A DNA stretch of 64,000 bases from Owenia fusiformis. Taxonomy: Eukaryota; Annelida; Polychaeta; Sabellida; Oweniidae. Positions 11,341 to 23,482 of the stretch are shown here, in pieces. The position numbers and the translations under genes were made by a program. Each line of letters starts with the position of its first letter. The stretch's first letter is position 1. The DNA lies in contig CAIIXF020000010.1 of assembly GCA_903813345.2 (NCBI GenBank), positions 15,823,181 to 15,887,180 on the forward strand, given 5' to 3'. Under the pieces are notes generated by a model, which did no database searches, had not been told where the DNA came from, and was given only the letters and a program-made list of their open reading frames with translations.

Positions 11341-13211
11341 AGTGCCAGGAAAGTACTTTTTAATGTACAGTTGCAACATATTCTCAAATTTGGTACCATT
11401 GGAAAGCTTGTGGTGCCTAGATTTGAGATCCACTTGTTAGCAATTACGAAATGTGGGCCGAATGTGTCTAAAACGCCCGTTTCCATGGTAACCACAAAAA
11501 TATAGTGTTAATAAGCAGAAAATTGTTTTTATGCATAACTTTACTAATATTGCTCCGATTTTAATGAAATTGGTATCAAATTAAAGAGAATTAAGACTCC
11601 CATTTTTGAAAATAACATTTATGCAAATTAGCTCATTTGCATATTGATTGTGACGTCATCACTGCATTATTTTGCGTATTTTTTGATAAACGAGTATATT
11701 TATTTCAGTGCAGTAATGTACAGTTGCAACATATTCATGAATTTGGTACCGTTGGAAAGCTTGTGGTGCCTAGATTTGAGATCCACTTGTTAGCAATTAC
11801 AAAATGTGGGCCGAATGTGCTAAAATGCCCGTTTCCATGGTTACCACAAAAATATGGTTAATAAGCAGAAAATTGTTTTTATGCATAACTTTACTAATAT
11901 TGCTCCGATTTTAATTAAATTGGTATCAAATTAAAGAGAATTTAAACTCCCATTTTTAAAAATAACATTTATGCAAATTAGCTCATTTGCATATTGATTG
12001 TGACGTCATCATTGCATTATTTTGCATATTTTTCGATAAACGAGTATATTAATTTCAGTACAGTAATGTACAGTTATAACATATTCATGCATTTGGTACC
12101 GTGTGAAAGTTTAAAGTGTCTAGTTTTGAGATTCACTTGAAAGTAATTACAAAAAGTGGCCCAAATGTGTCTAAAATGCCTGTTTCCATAGTAACCACAA
12201 AATAACAGTGTTAATAATCAGAAAATATCTTTTATGCATAGCTTTACTGAAATTGCTCCGATTTTGATGAAATTGGTATCAAATTAAAGAGAATTGAAAG
12301 TTCCATTTTTGAAAATAACATTTATGCAAATTAGCTCATTTGCATATTGATTGTGACGTCATAACTGCATTATTTGCATATTTCTAGATAAATGAGTATA
12401 TTTATTTCATTACGGTAATTTGAAGTAACAACATATGAATGAATTTGGTACTGTCAGAAAGCTCATGATTCCTGGTTTTAAGATCTGCTTAATAGCAATT
12501 ATGAAAAGTGGACCGAATGTGTCTAAAATGCCCATTTCCATAGTAACCACAAAAATATGGTGTTAATAAGCAGAAAATAATTTCTCATGCATTACTTTAC
12601 TAATATTGCTCGGATTTTGATGAAATTGGTATTAAATTAAAGAGAATTAAAAGTTCTAGTTTTGGAACTTACTTTTATGCAAAGATTGTGACGTCATCAC
12701 TCCATTTTTTGCATATTTTCGAATAAAGGAGTATATTTGATTCAGTACGGTACTGTGCAGTTACGACTTATAAATTAATTTTGTACCGTTGGAAAACCTA
12801 CAATGCCTTCTCACCCGCTCATCGAAATCAGAATCACAATCCGGATTTGTATCAGCCTCTAAGCCTGTAAGCACAACGCAATCGCAAATTGACAGATGTT
12901 CCAATCGCAACTGGCCAAAAATTGCGATAACTTTTACCCTGCCGCAAATCAGTCGCAAATATCACTCATCTTTAAGACAATTGTTATCAATTTCAAATGT
13001 GTCAATCTGGGGGTTTCTTTATTGATTGCATAAGTATGTTCTTTTCTTAAGGCGACTGTGTAATAAAAAGTTAGTTTATGTTTTTCGAAAGTGCTTAAAT
13101 CAAAGGAATCGTTAATGGTATGACGGATGTTTAAAACCTTAGAATTTTATAATTAAATCCAAATTCTGATTGCAAATCAAAGAAAACACTACATGTACGT
13201 TCATTTTGGCA
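11341..13211 (+). repeat. left arm: tandem ~350-bp units with octamer and CRE palindromes
   Basis: Units start near 11365, 11719, 12068, 12416 and 12767, recognisable by a TGTACAGTTGCAACATATTC-like start. Full units contain ATGCAAAT-TAGCTC-ATTTGCAT (an inverted pair of octamer words; first at 11621-11642) and then TGACGTCA (11651, 12001, 12354, 12689). After the last unit the arm continues through a TTGCGATTGCG-like stretch, a TTAAGGCGACTGTG block at 13048, and on to about 13211. The other arm mirrors all of this. Confidence 0.85.
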
Positions 13212-13220
13212 TTGTCCCTT

Positions 13221-13634
13221 TGACTCTAACTGCAGTTAGCTTCATTCAAGATAATTGCCGAAATTCTTTCGTTTTTCGCCATGCAAATTAATAAAGCTAC
13301 AATGGTGAGTAACCACAAATAAATGCTCAAACAACCGCTACATTGGAGAATTTTAAGGAAAATGGCTTCACTTAGAATGACTCTAACTGAAGTTGATGAT
13401 GACGTAACAACTTCAGTTAGAGGCATTCTAAGTGAAGCCGTTTTCTTTAAAATCCTCTAATATTGCAAGTATTTGGGCATTCAATTGTGGATGAATACAA
13501 TCCTAGTTTTATTAATTTGCATGGCGAAACTTTTGGAATCAAGATTCAACATAGTTTAGCTCAAATCGGGGGTTTATCGAAAAAGAAAGAATCTTGGCAA
13601 CCATCTTGAATGAAGCTAACTGCAGTTAGAGTCA
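13221..13634. mobile_element. palindromic MITE, copy 1
   Basis: The ends read TGACTCTAACTGCAGTTAGC and its complement. The whole 414 bp folds on itself around a second palindrome at the centre (CACTTAGAATGACTCTAACT and complement, about 13370-13435). It lies at the inner end of the left arm. The flank that follows (TCCAGCTGTGGAACAGTGAC and on to 13672) is repeated after copy 2. Confidence 0.8.
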
Positions 13635-13672
13635 TCCAGCTGTGGAACAGTGACCTTGACATAATAGTGGAC

Positions 13673-15880
13673 GACTTTCTTCTCCCTTCGACAGTGAAGG
13701 TATAGTATATTGTAATTTTCGATAGGCACTGACTTCAGTGAATCAATGTATTTCTATTTCAAGGCATTATTCGAGTTTGCTTTTCTTGTTGGGTTTCCTC
13801 AGTTTTTAGTCTCTTCCCTTTGGCGCTTGTGCTTAGATTTTCACTAAATATTGCTCTGATTTAGATGAAATTGGTATTAATTAAAGAGAACTGGGGAGTT
13901 CATAAGGAGAAATAATTACATTTATTCAAACTAGCTTATTTGAATATTGTTTGTGACACCATGAGCTCATAATTGCTAAATAGTGAAATCTTTTTAAACG
14001 CCCTTGGTTTTGTAAAAAGTGTTCCACTTGCGAGGTGTTTCACTTCAGGGATTTATAGTACAGATTAAAAGAAAAAGACAAATGTCAAGACTTTTATACG
14101 TTTATTTGTCAGTACGAGGTAGCTAGACAGCATTCAAATTTTATTTGCCTCTGCTTCCTTGATCAAAACAATATAACAATATCTTTATTTGTTTTGTAGA
14201 AATGATAATAATATAATATATACATAATATATGCATACAAAGTTCAAAACTTGAGAATATATGTGCATCAAAATATTACACATTTATTTGAAGTATGTAA
14301 CAAACAAGTAGATAAGAGTAAATTGTATTTGAAGTTCTAGTTTTTGAAAAAAAAGATTCTGTCATCTCGGGTGGCTTTATTTATTTTAAAATATTTTTCA
14401 TAAATCAGTAAATATAGAGCCAAACATGTAATTCTATGTAATATTTTGCTTATGTACCACTAGAAACATATGACATCGATCGTAGAAGCAAAATAAACCA
14501 TGAAAATATGTCAATTGTGAAACTTTCGGCTCAAATACACTTATTTTCAACACGCGAGATTGTGTTTTCGCAAGCCAATACTCAACCAATATCCAAATCT
14601 TTTACACAATATTATAGCCAGGTGTATGTCCTATGAGATTATTTTTAAAAATATATTATCTATTCAGTATCTTAGGTCCTGGGCTGTGATTTGTCTCCCA
14701 TCCTTCCATATTTCGATATCTCATTTCGACCAAATTACCTATTTCTGGATCTAGGAAAGGTATTTAGTATTTACCCACGTTTTTTGTCCTAAAAAGATAC
14801 CATATTTATCATCAGTCACATTTAGTACCCTTTTCTGGCTAAAAAACATTATATGTTGTTTTTGACTGAAAAAAGTAAAAAAAATGTGCGAAAAAAGCTC
14901 ACCCCTATATGTTACTTTGACCTACTTTTGACCCCACTTGACCTACTTTTGAGAATTTTGAATGACCTACAATATGGTACCTTACCTTTTACTATACCTC
15001 TTCAACTTTTGAAACGTCAGGGGAAATCATCTGACCCCCCTGTCCATTAGTGTTATGGAAAATATGTTGTTCACATTAGGGTTACGTAAGTAGGGAATAA
15101 GTTGTATTAATAATAAATATAATATTCGAGTGTCATGTCATTAATACATAATATGTTATCTATGTTAGGTATATCAGAACATGTTCCAAGAAGACTTCTT
15201 TGGATTATTGGTAGGTTTCAAATATAGGAACTGCAAATTGGTAAATTATTTTAAAATTGTGCCATGCAATATGCACATTTTAAATCATTTCACCCAAATG
15301 TCAATTGGCATTTATTAAAAATAAGGCATGATTTTTAAAATATGAGATTTTTGAAGGAACTATAATAATAGCTGAAAATCTGGTTGCTTACACGGAAATC
15401 ACTGCATGTAGATTTTAAATACTAGCCTACTTTGTACATTTCTTTCCAAACCGCCATTCTGATTTCTCGCTAGAAAATGTCAACTTAGGGATAACAACAA
15501 GTCCTGGTTGATACAACAGGAGCTGATAACTTACAGACTTGCAAACAGAATATGTAGATGTATGGAACATTTGTAGATATCAAGTAAGCAGCTGAATTCA
15601 GTACTTCAGTACTAGCCGTTATGAAGATCTGGTGACTAACTGTGACCCAAAAGCAGAACCCTCCAAAAATATCCTTTTTATAACATGTAATCAGCTCAAT
15701 TTTTATGAACATAATCAAAAATCTATGGATAACAATGCGAGACCAATTTCTTTGCATAACATTCAATATTCTGCTTGTTATGGCCAATTAAAAAATGTCC
15801 CAACTTTTGAATAAAAATAAAATTAGAGGTCAACCAAAAGGTGTTATCAAGAGAGTGCCCTGTATCAGTGTTTTATCATG
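13673..15880. other. loop of the giant inverted repeat, unique AT-rich part
   Basis: No gene recognised. A diverged piece of the ~350-bp unit (TTGCTCTGATTTAGATGAAATTGG, in parts) appears at about 13850-13990. Around 14910-15050 there are repeated GACCTACTTTTGA words. The 15485-15787 reading frames show no family features. Confidence 0.45.
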
Positions 15881-15884
15881 AGGG

Positions 15885-16390
15885 TCCCCTTGGTTGAGAG
15901 TGTGTACTTACAAGGGTGCAGCCGTTTCTTGAACGTATGTACTGTCGAGGGTGAACCCGTGTTGTGGGTTAGAGTATGCATGACGTGATTTCACATGGAC
16001 GAGAGAGTGTACTGAGATGGATGCACTCAGATGAGTGCCTGTACAGACGAAACTTTACTTGGTTGAGAGCATGTAATGATGAAGGTGCACTCGGATGAGA
16101 GGGTGTATTGACTGAAGAGTGTGCACTCGGATGAGAGGGTGTACTGACTGAGGAGTGTGCACTCGGATGAGAGGGTGTACTGACTGAGGAGTGTGCACTC
16201 GGATGAGAGCATGTAATGACTGAGGAGTGTGCACTCTGGTGAGAGGGTGTACTGACTGAGGAGTGTGCACTCGGATGAGAGGGTGTACTGACTGATGAGT
16301 GTGCACTCTGGTGAGAGGGTGTACTGAGGAGTGTGCACTCGGATGAGAGCGTGTAATGACTGAGGAGTGTGCACTCTGGTGAGATGGTGT
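15885..16390. repeat. 36-bp minisatellite
   Basis: The unit is GAGAGGGTGTACTGACTGAG plus GAGTGTGCACTCGGAT. There are about nine good copies from about 16080, with increasingly diverged copies back to about 15885. Variants (GAGCATGTAATG, CTCTGGTGAG, a 13-bp deletion at 16320) recur in order. Because the unit is 12 codons long and lacks stops, all three minus frames stay open (up to 162 codons) and give SHPSAHSSVSTP-type repeats. I read this as a by-product, not a gene. Confidence 0.88.
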
Positions 16391-16461
16391 TTTGATAGTC
16401 AACGACGTTTTCCCGCTCACGATATTCCTTTAATGATGTGTGACTATACACTTTCATATTT

Positions 16462-16852
16462 CAAACTTCCAAAAGTTTTGCCATGCAAATTAATAAAACT
16501 ACAATTGTATTCATCCACAAATGAATGCCAAAACACCTGCAATATTAGAGGATTTTAAAGAAAACGGCTTCACTTAGAATGACTTTAACTGAAAGTTGAT
16601 AATCTACGTCATCATTACATCATCATCATCAACTTCAGTTAGAGTCATTCTAAGTGAAGCCATTTTTTTATTCCCCAATATAGCGGTTGTTTGAGCATTT
16701 ATTTGTGGTTATTTACCACGGTGAGCTTTATTAATTTGCATGGCGAAACATTTGGAATCCAGATTCACCTTAGTTTAGCTGAAACGGGGGTTTATTGAAA
16801 ACGAAAGAATTTCGGCAACCATCTTGAATGAAGCTAACTGCAGTTAGAGTCA
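16462..16852. mobile_element. palindromic MITE, copy 2 (left end truncated)
   Basis: This has the same sequence and centre palindrome as 13221-13634, but the first ~100 bp including the left terminal repeat are missing. The right end and about 38 bp of flank (16853-16890) match the right end and flank of copy 1 in the same direction, so the pair arose by segment duplication and not by two insertions. Confidence 0.78.
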
Positions 16853-17002
16853 TCCAGCTGTGGAACAGTGACCTTGACATAATAGTGGACACCTCTCCCA
16901 CCACCTCGAGACAGATGCCTGGGTTATTCCAAATGAGTCCCTATTTTTCATTTGTAAGTTGACTGGGGCAAAGAACATCAAAGTTATGTCCATTTTTAGC
17001 GA

Positions 17003-18712
17003 TGCCAAAATGAACGTACATGTAGTGTTTCGTTTTCTTACATTTGCAATCAGAAATTGGATTTGATCATAATTTGAAGGTTTTAAACAACCCTCATACC
17101 ATTAACAATTCCTTTGATTTAGGCACTTTCGAAAAATATAAACTTTTTATTACACAGTCGCCTTAAGAAAAGAACATACTTACGCAATCAATAAAGAAAC
17201 TCCTAGATTGACACATTTGAGATAGATAACAATTGTCTTAAAGATGAGTGATATTTGCGATTGATTTGCGGCAGGGTAAGAGCTATCGAAACTTTTTGGC
17301 CAGTTGCGATTGGAACATCTTTCAATTTGCGATTGCGTTGCGCTTACAGGCTTAGAGGATGATACAAATCCTGATTGTAATTCGCAAAAATTGCGTTGTG
17401 TTGTGGTGTGCTTGCGAAATTGCCTTGCAATGAGCGGGTGAGGAGGCATTATAAGTTTTCCAACGGTACAAAATTAATTTATATATCGTAACTGCACAGT
17501 ACCGTACTGAATCAAATATACTCATTTATTTGAAAATATGCAAAATAATGGAGTGATGACATCACAACCATATGCAAATTAGTTAATTTGCATAAAAGTA
17601 AGTTCCAAAACTAGAACTTTTAATTTTTTAATTTAATACTAATTTCATCAAAATCGGAGCAATATTTGTAACGTTTTGCATGAGAAAACATGTTCTGCTT
17701 ATTAACACCATATTTTTAGGGTTACTATGGAAATGGGCATTTTAGACACATTCAGTCCACTTTTCATAATTGCTATTAAGCAGATCTTAAAACTAGGAAT
17801 CATGAGCTTTCTGACCGTACCAAATTCATTCATATGTTGTTACTTCAAATTACCTTACTGAAATAAATATACTCATTTATCTAAAAATATGCAAAATAAT
17901 GCAGTTATGACGTCACAATCAATATGCAAATGAGCTTCTTTGATATTTTCATATATGGAACTTTCCATTCTCTTTAATTTGATACCAATTTCATCAAAAT
18001 CTGAGCAATTTCAGTAAAATTATGCATAAAAGATATTTTCTGATTATTAACACTGTTATTTTGTGGTTACTATGGAAACAGGCATTTTAGACACATTTGG
18101 GCCACTTTTTGTAATTACTTTCAAGTGAATCTCAAAACTAGACACTTTAAACGTTCACACGGTACCAAATTCATGAATATGTTGTAACTGTACATTACTG
18201 TACTGAAATTAATATACTAGTTTATCAAAAAATATGCAAAATAATGCAATGATGACGTCACAATCAACATGCAAATGAGCTAATTTGCATAAATGTTATT
18301 TTCAAAAATGGGAGTTTTAATTCTCTTTAATTTGATACCAATTTCATTAAAATCGGAGCAATATTAGTAAAGTTATGCATAAAAACAATTTTCTGCTTAT
18401 TAACCATATTTTTGTGGTTACCATGGAAACGGGCATTTTAGCACATTCGGCCCACATTTTGTAATTGCTAACAAGTGGATCTCAAATCTAGGCACCACAA
18501 GCTTTCCAACGGTACCACATTCATGAATATGTTGCAACTGTACATTACTACACTGAAATAAATATACTCGTTTATCAAAAAATACGCAAAATAATGCAGT
18601 GATGACGTCACAATCAATATGCAAATGAGCTAATTTGCATAAATGAAAATCCCAAAGATGGGAGTTTTAATTTTCGAGAATATGTTGCAACTGTACATTA
18701 AACTTTTTTTGG
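17003..18712 (-). repeat. right arm of the giant inverted repeat
   Basis: This is the reverse complement of 11341-13211 with substitutions and small indels. TGACGTCA is intact at 17908, 18253 and 18603 and mutated to TGACATCA at 17557. The TTAA-GGCGAC block appears inverted at about 17157-17167. Near 17935 one octamer palindrome is destroyed (GAGCTTCTTTGATA). The outermost unit is truncated at about 18640 and rejoined to a unit start. Confidence 0.85.
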
Positions 18713-18719
18713 ACCTCCA

Positions 18720-19050
18720 ATTCTGCCCGCCTAAATTTGTTTTGATATTTTGACGCCATAATGTTACGCTAATTGTCCCCAGTTTCGTGCGACGTGTAAT
18801 AGTATTTTTACATTACTATTACGTAACGGCTGGGAGAGTTTGACTCCCGGTTCAGTACCAGGTCATTCAAAATTCACGCAAAATTCTCTAATTTCAAAAA
18901 TTCGGATATTTTCTCAAGGAATTTTCACACAATGTATCAAAAATATTTTCTGATTGATTCTAAGAATATCAGCATCTCTAATTTGATTGGTCAATGGTTA
19001 CTATCGTAATTTGGCTTTGGGGTAGGCGGGCACTTTTTACGTCACACAAT
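18720..19050. other. edge region with weak inverted GCCCGCCT words
   Basis: TGCCCGCCTAAATTTG at about 18724 and its inverted relative near 19022 (GGGGTAGGCGGGC) could be the worn ends of a small element of about 310 bp. A palindrome TAATAGTATTTTTACATTAC is at about 18797-18828. Confidence 0.3.
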
Positions 19051-19434
19051 TCACCATTACAATAATCTATCAATATGTGCAAATGAAGGATCCCTATTTT
19101 TATTCTTATTTAAATTGATGTTCATAGTTTTCATAAACATTTCTGTAACCCTGTTGGTCAATGCTGTACCAGTGGGCCAGAAAAAGAACAAATAGTATTA
19201 TGCCCTGCGGTAAGCTGATTAAACTTAACCATTAAGCCAAACTCTAATTTTTTCCATCAGGATAATGTACCTACTCACGCACTGCTCATAATGTGCAGGA
19301 AACCATCACAAGGGTTAATGTTTATATCTATAGATTGAAATACATGATCATGGATCCTAACAAATATTCTACTTGTATATTTTTTTAAAATACAAAGTGA
19401 TTGTAGACACTGTATAGTAATGATATGATAAAAC

Positions 19435-19593
19435 AAATATTTTATTCTATGTTTGGGCAATACCTATTGCACTTTCAATGATTTTTGCAACATGCATTTC
19501 CCTCGCCCTACGGGTTGCGGACAATATGCACACTGCAAAAATCATTGAAAGATGAACAGGTATTGCCCTCCAGAGAATGAAATATTTGCCCAT
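19435..19593. repeat. hairpin-forming inverted repeat
   Basis: The arms share CAAATATTT-ATTCT, GGGCAATACCT and CTTTCAATGATTTTTGCA, with their complements. The loop is a GC-richer stretch (CCTCGCCCTACGGGTTGCGG). This arrangement is typical of a small palindromic MITE. Confidence 0.65.
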
Positions 19594-19755
19594 CACGTAA
19601 AACTATTGTCTTATCATTAGTCTACTTGAAAAGGAACGAATTTCAGATTATGCATTGTTAACAAATTGAAGTAAGTTACTATGATATTGGAAATTGAATT
19701 ACTTTCAGAAAAAAAGAATCTGTGTTTACTTATTGTCTCATTTGGCTCGGTCATT

Positions 19756-20098
19756 TGAGATACCGGGTGGTGATGCACGCAAGATGAATAGCGCAAATCA
19801 CATGGTACCTCAGTGACAGTTTAGGTTCAAATTCAACATACCCGGCAGTTCCACCATTTGATACTCTATTGTTTCATTTAATTGACAAATTAAGAGATAT
19901 TGAGTCGAATACTTGAATACTAGATATAGTAATCTATTTTCCTTTTAATCTAATTTGAGATACTACGTAGCGATGCGCATCTGATGTAAAGCGCAAACTA
20001 TATGGTACCTCAGATTCAAAATTCAACATAGATGGTTATGGAATTCGAAATTATTAATTAATGTATTCGACTACTTAGTTTGTCAATTAAATAAATCA
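19756..20098. repeat. paired direct repeat with an inner inverted repeat
   Basis: A block of about 85 bp starting ATTTGAGATAC and holding AAAGCGCAAA-like and ATGGTACCTCA words occurs at about 19764 and again at about 19970. Between and after them, ATTTAATTGACAAA and its complement (19876 and 20085) frame the second copy. A related TACGTAGCGATGCG word occurs at 48699. Confidence 0.5.
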
Positions 20099-20099
20099 C

Positions 20100-22200
20100 G
20101 GAATCAATTGTTGCAGTGAACTCGGATTACTTGCATCTGTGCATGTTTTACTGTATGTTTCTTGCTATGTTTCAATCAGGTATTTCACACCTTTGAACTA
20201 ACCAGCTATACCAGTATTACACAAGGATTTTGCAAATAAAAATGACTATCCTTGGCAAAACGAATCTATTCAGTATGTTCCAGAAGAGGCACGCGATCCC
20301 ATGCAAACAGCATGAAAAATAACACATTTGTAAGAAAGCATTTGAAAAATGATACTGAACTTTTATGTCGTTTTTCATATGCACAGTGGGTTTATGCATA
20401 ACTTGATTGATGTCAGTGTATATTATTCGCATTATGGTACACCAGAGACTTTTATTGTATAAAATATTCATCACTGTCAGGAATACAGGTAGATGCTCTT
20501 TCGTTAGAATTTTTCACAATTATAAACTAAGTATAAACTAAATAATCGTAAGCTGAATAAAATTCCTTTATCAAGCATTTCCATGACAATTTCCTTTTTA
20601 GTAATCACACGCATATCTGTTGCAAGAAGGGATATGCAATTACTGTCAGAATGGATTTCATAAATATTACAATGCAGACACTTGTCATATCTTCTTCACA
20701 GTTCGTTCTGTGTATTCCTTGCAGCCTTATGACCCATTCTGTTAAACTGTAAATTATGAGTACTGGGTTTTAGGAGCATTAATAGTCGAGGACATTGCCC
20801 AGAGGCTATCAGTTCCCCTAGACTCAGTACGAATAGTTCATCTAACTCTAACCTCACACTGACTCTTATGAAAGCTAAATGGCTCATGATATAATTTTAG
20901 GAAAATTTAATTTCTTCTGTATTGACTACAAGGTAAAGTGTGTTGAGAAGTCAGTGGATGTAATTTGATTCAGCTTCAGAGCACTGTACGTAACAGTAGC
21001 AGTTCAGGTACAGTTTAAATTTAGATTCCTTTTGTATTTCCTATAATGTTCAACAAGTGTACTGGTGAATAGGAAGTACGTAATTAGTTAAGCTTTAGTT
21101 CACTCTATGCAGTCAATCATCTTTTGTGGCACACTGGTTTTGGATAGCTTGCCATGTGTCAACAATAGAAAATGCACTCTTCTGTGTTACAACTGTTTAT
21201 TCTTTATAATAAACTACATTTCATTCTAATGTGTTGCTACCTAAGTGGGGTCTAATACTGGAGTAGCACATAATTTGTATTGAAATATTTTCTCGTAGAT
21301 ATTGAACTTGCAGAGTCAACAGTACATTCAGAGATCTTTCATACATTTCAAACCTGGCCAAGGTTTTATTTGTGATTTTTTTCCAAAATAGTGCCCGAAA
21401 AATTGCCAAATATGAAACATAAAAAAAGGAACGGAAAGAGAGGTAGTTTATCATTAACGTTAGATTAATCAGAAGAGTTCTTTTTTTGAATAACTACTAA
21501 TCTCAAGCAGATTGCTAATGAGAAAAGGGAGAGAGAGATCGTAGATTTAGAATGTCACATTGACTCGGATATGTCGTTCAAGGGACACTCGAGGAGAACG
21601 TGGGATTATCAATCAGGCAGCTTATCGTGAAAAAAATTAATCTTAATTAAAAATTGCAAATCTATTATTAAACAACTAGACGTTAGATCTCATAATAATT
21701 CATCAGATCTTTGTGTTCTTCAACAAGTAAGATAAGAAGCTCTTATACCATGACACTTCTCTCTTGATCTGAACTCATTCAATGGGTTTACAATTGACAT
21801 AAAGTGAGATGTCAACATGATGTGCTAGGATGTGTAGTATAGTGGTTCCGAGCCAAACTCAAAAAAGGAAATAACCTTTCAAATAAATGATTGTGAAAAA
21901 AAGGTTTAAGGGTAAAGCAGCCAAATGATGTTGATGATATTTTGCAGTTTTATTTCTGAGATTATTAATAACCATGTAGTATGTATTTGAAACTTATCTT
22001 CAAAAAGCATTTCGTTCGAGTCAGTCATAGAGAAAATAACACAGATAAAACCCCTTAAAATGGCCGATGATGAAACTAAACTATATAAGTGGACATAAGT
22101 GATGATCAATAACAGAGAGAAGAATTTCAAACAAAGTGCGACAGTCAAGATCCAATTTCTTATATGTGTCACATGATCAACATCAATCCGCATTGCAACG
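20100..22200. other. intergenic sequence, no gene recognised
   Basis: Only short frames without family features. At about 21548 the sequence AATGTCACATTGACTC and the following 80 bp resemble 38147 onward, a possible third relic of the duplication seen around the beta-subunit exons. Confidence 0.4.
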
Positions 22201-22212
22201 TCGCTGCCTTAT

Positions 22213-22378
22213 TCACAAAACGCAAGAATTGTTAAATGTAATTTATTCTATTAGAAAATAAAAAAACATATTAATTTACTTTTACCTGCTCTTCTACAAT
22301 GCCGTAAAGCGACCGAGGGGTCATCTTTGTAATTACTATATAGATATAAATAAATAGAATAAATTACAAAAAACGCAA
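22213..22378. repeat. small element with mixed direct and inverted ends
   Basis: AAAACGCAAGAA occurs directly at 22217 and 22370. TGTAATTTATTCTATT (22234) is inverted at about 22352. The centre holds CCGTAAAGCGACCGAGGGG. Confidence 0.35.
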
Positions 22379-22947
22379 GAAATCAACAACAGTCCCTGTG
22401 ATAAAACTGTTGCTTATTTCGAATGAATTGATTTCAGGTATCTTTATTACAAATATCAAAAGCATAATCCACTTCTGCTGATTTACAGCAGATGTAGTTT
22501 AACACCTTACTTTCTTATCTTTGAAAATATAACAATATTGATACAATGGTTGAACCTAATATTTCCACAGCTAGATGTGATTTTTCTCTGTTGGCTTTTG
22601 GATCATGTTTTATCAAGAAGGTTTTTACCATAAATAGATCTATCCTGTAGTTTTAATCTTCTTTTTCAATGCTTAATACATTCCATATTCACGTTATTAA
22701 ATTGTGTTTGATAAAACACCGATGAGTTTAATGTTTATTATCCTGGAATGGCTGTTTTTTCTGCATCAATATCAACGTTGATCCAAATGAGTTACTAGTA
22801 TATGTCACATTAAAAGATGTCGATCATAGTTAGCTATTCAGCCACCTCTCCACAGTCATCATGCATTGTTCTTTGGGCTTATGGACAACTCATCCTCTAG
22901 GCAACTCATGCCCTGTCCGGTTACCGGTTCCTTTGGCATTGGGGAGT

Positions 22948-23068
22948 TAAAGCTTGCATATAAAATCGAAACGCCAACCTATACGTGTGACCAATCGCCC
23001 AATCAAATGCATCGCTGAAATATTTTCCGTTCACGTGTAGGTTGTGAAAAAAGCAGCTTAAACTCCCT
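22948..23068. mobile_element. palindromic MITE-like repeat just 3' of the beta-subunit gene
   Basis: The outer arms are GGGAGTTAAAGCTTGC and the inverted GCAGCTTAAACTCCC. The inner arms are CAACCTATACGTG and the inverted CACGTGTAGGTTG. The core ATCGCCCAA is shared with a second copy at 42703-42765. Confidence 0.6.
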
Positions 23069-23482
23069 ATTGATTTAATTCTGACTTGACTCTAAGTTGA
23101 ATAATGTAATCCTGTAATCAGATTGAAAATGATATCATTTATTTATTCCTAGGTATCATTGCTCATCTAAAGCATTTTACCTTTTCAAAAGAAGATAACA
23201 TTGATGGCCATTGAATCAATACCAATAACACATATATGTCATTGTATCATCCGTGGCGCCCTGCCATGCGCCAAATGCGTTCTTTGTTCATTTGTGTATT
23301 GTTCCGGATTTCTCATTCCACGGGGAATCTTCAAAATAAATCCAGATATTGTTCCATCAATAAAAACACAACTATCTGCTTATGGTCCGCACCGAAATTG
23401 TCAACTGGTACTTTACAAAACTCTGAGTGAAAATTATATTAAATGGCAAGCCTTTTCTGATATCTCTTGGTACTATTTGTAA

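Larger units (their letters stand above)
10921..18795. mobile_element. giant composite inverted-repeat element
   Basis: The outermost match is about 24 bp: ACGTGCACGGACCTGGGGAC and the following AATT at 10921, reverse complemented at 18772-18795 with about three mismatches. Inside it lie two long arms (11341-13211 and 17003-18712) around a 3.8-kb loop. The outer 24-bp repeat is separated from the arms by unmatched DNA, so the outer boundary is less certain than the arms. No transposase is visible. Confidence 0.6.

Noticed and set aside
15969-16457. Three overlapping minus-strand open frames of 115-162 codons with Ser/His-rich 12-residue repeats
   Set aside because: They are the three readings of a 36-bp stop-free minisatellite. 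No unique sequence, splice signal or start context supports a protein.
18836-18870. tRNA-like fragment (CCCGGTTCAGTACCAGG)
   Set aside because: A T-arm-like hairpin only, with no acceptor stem, anticodon arm or A box in place.
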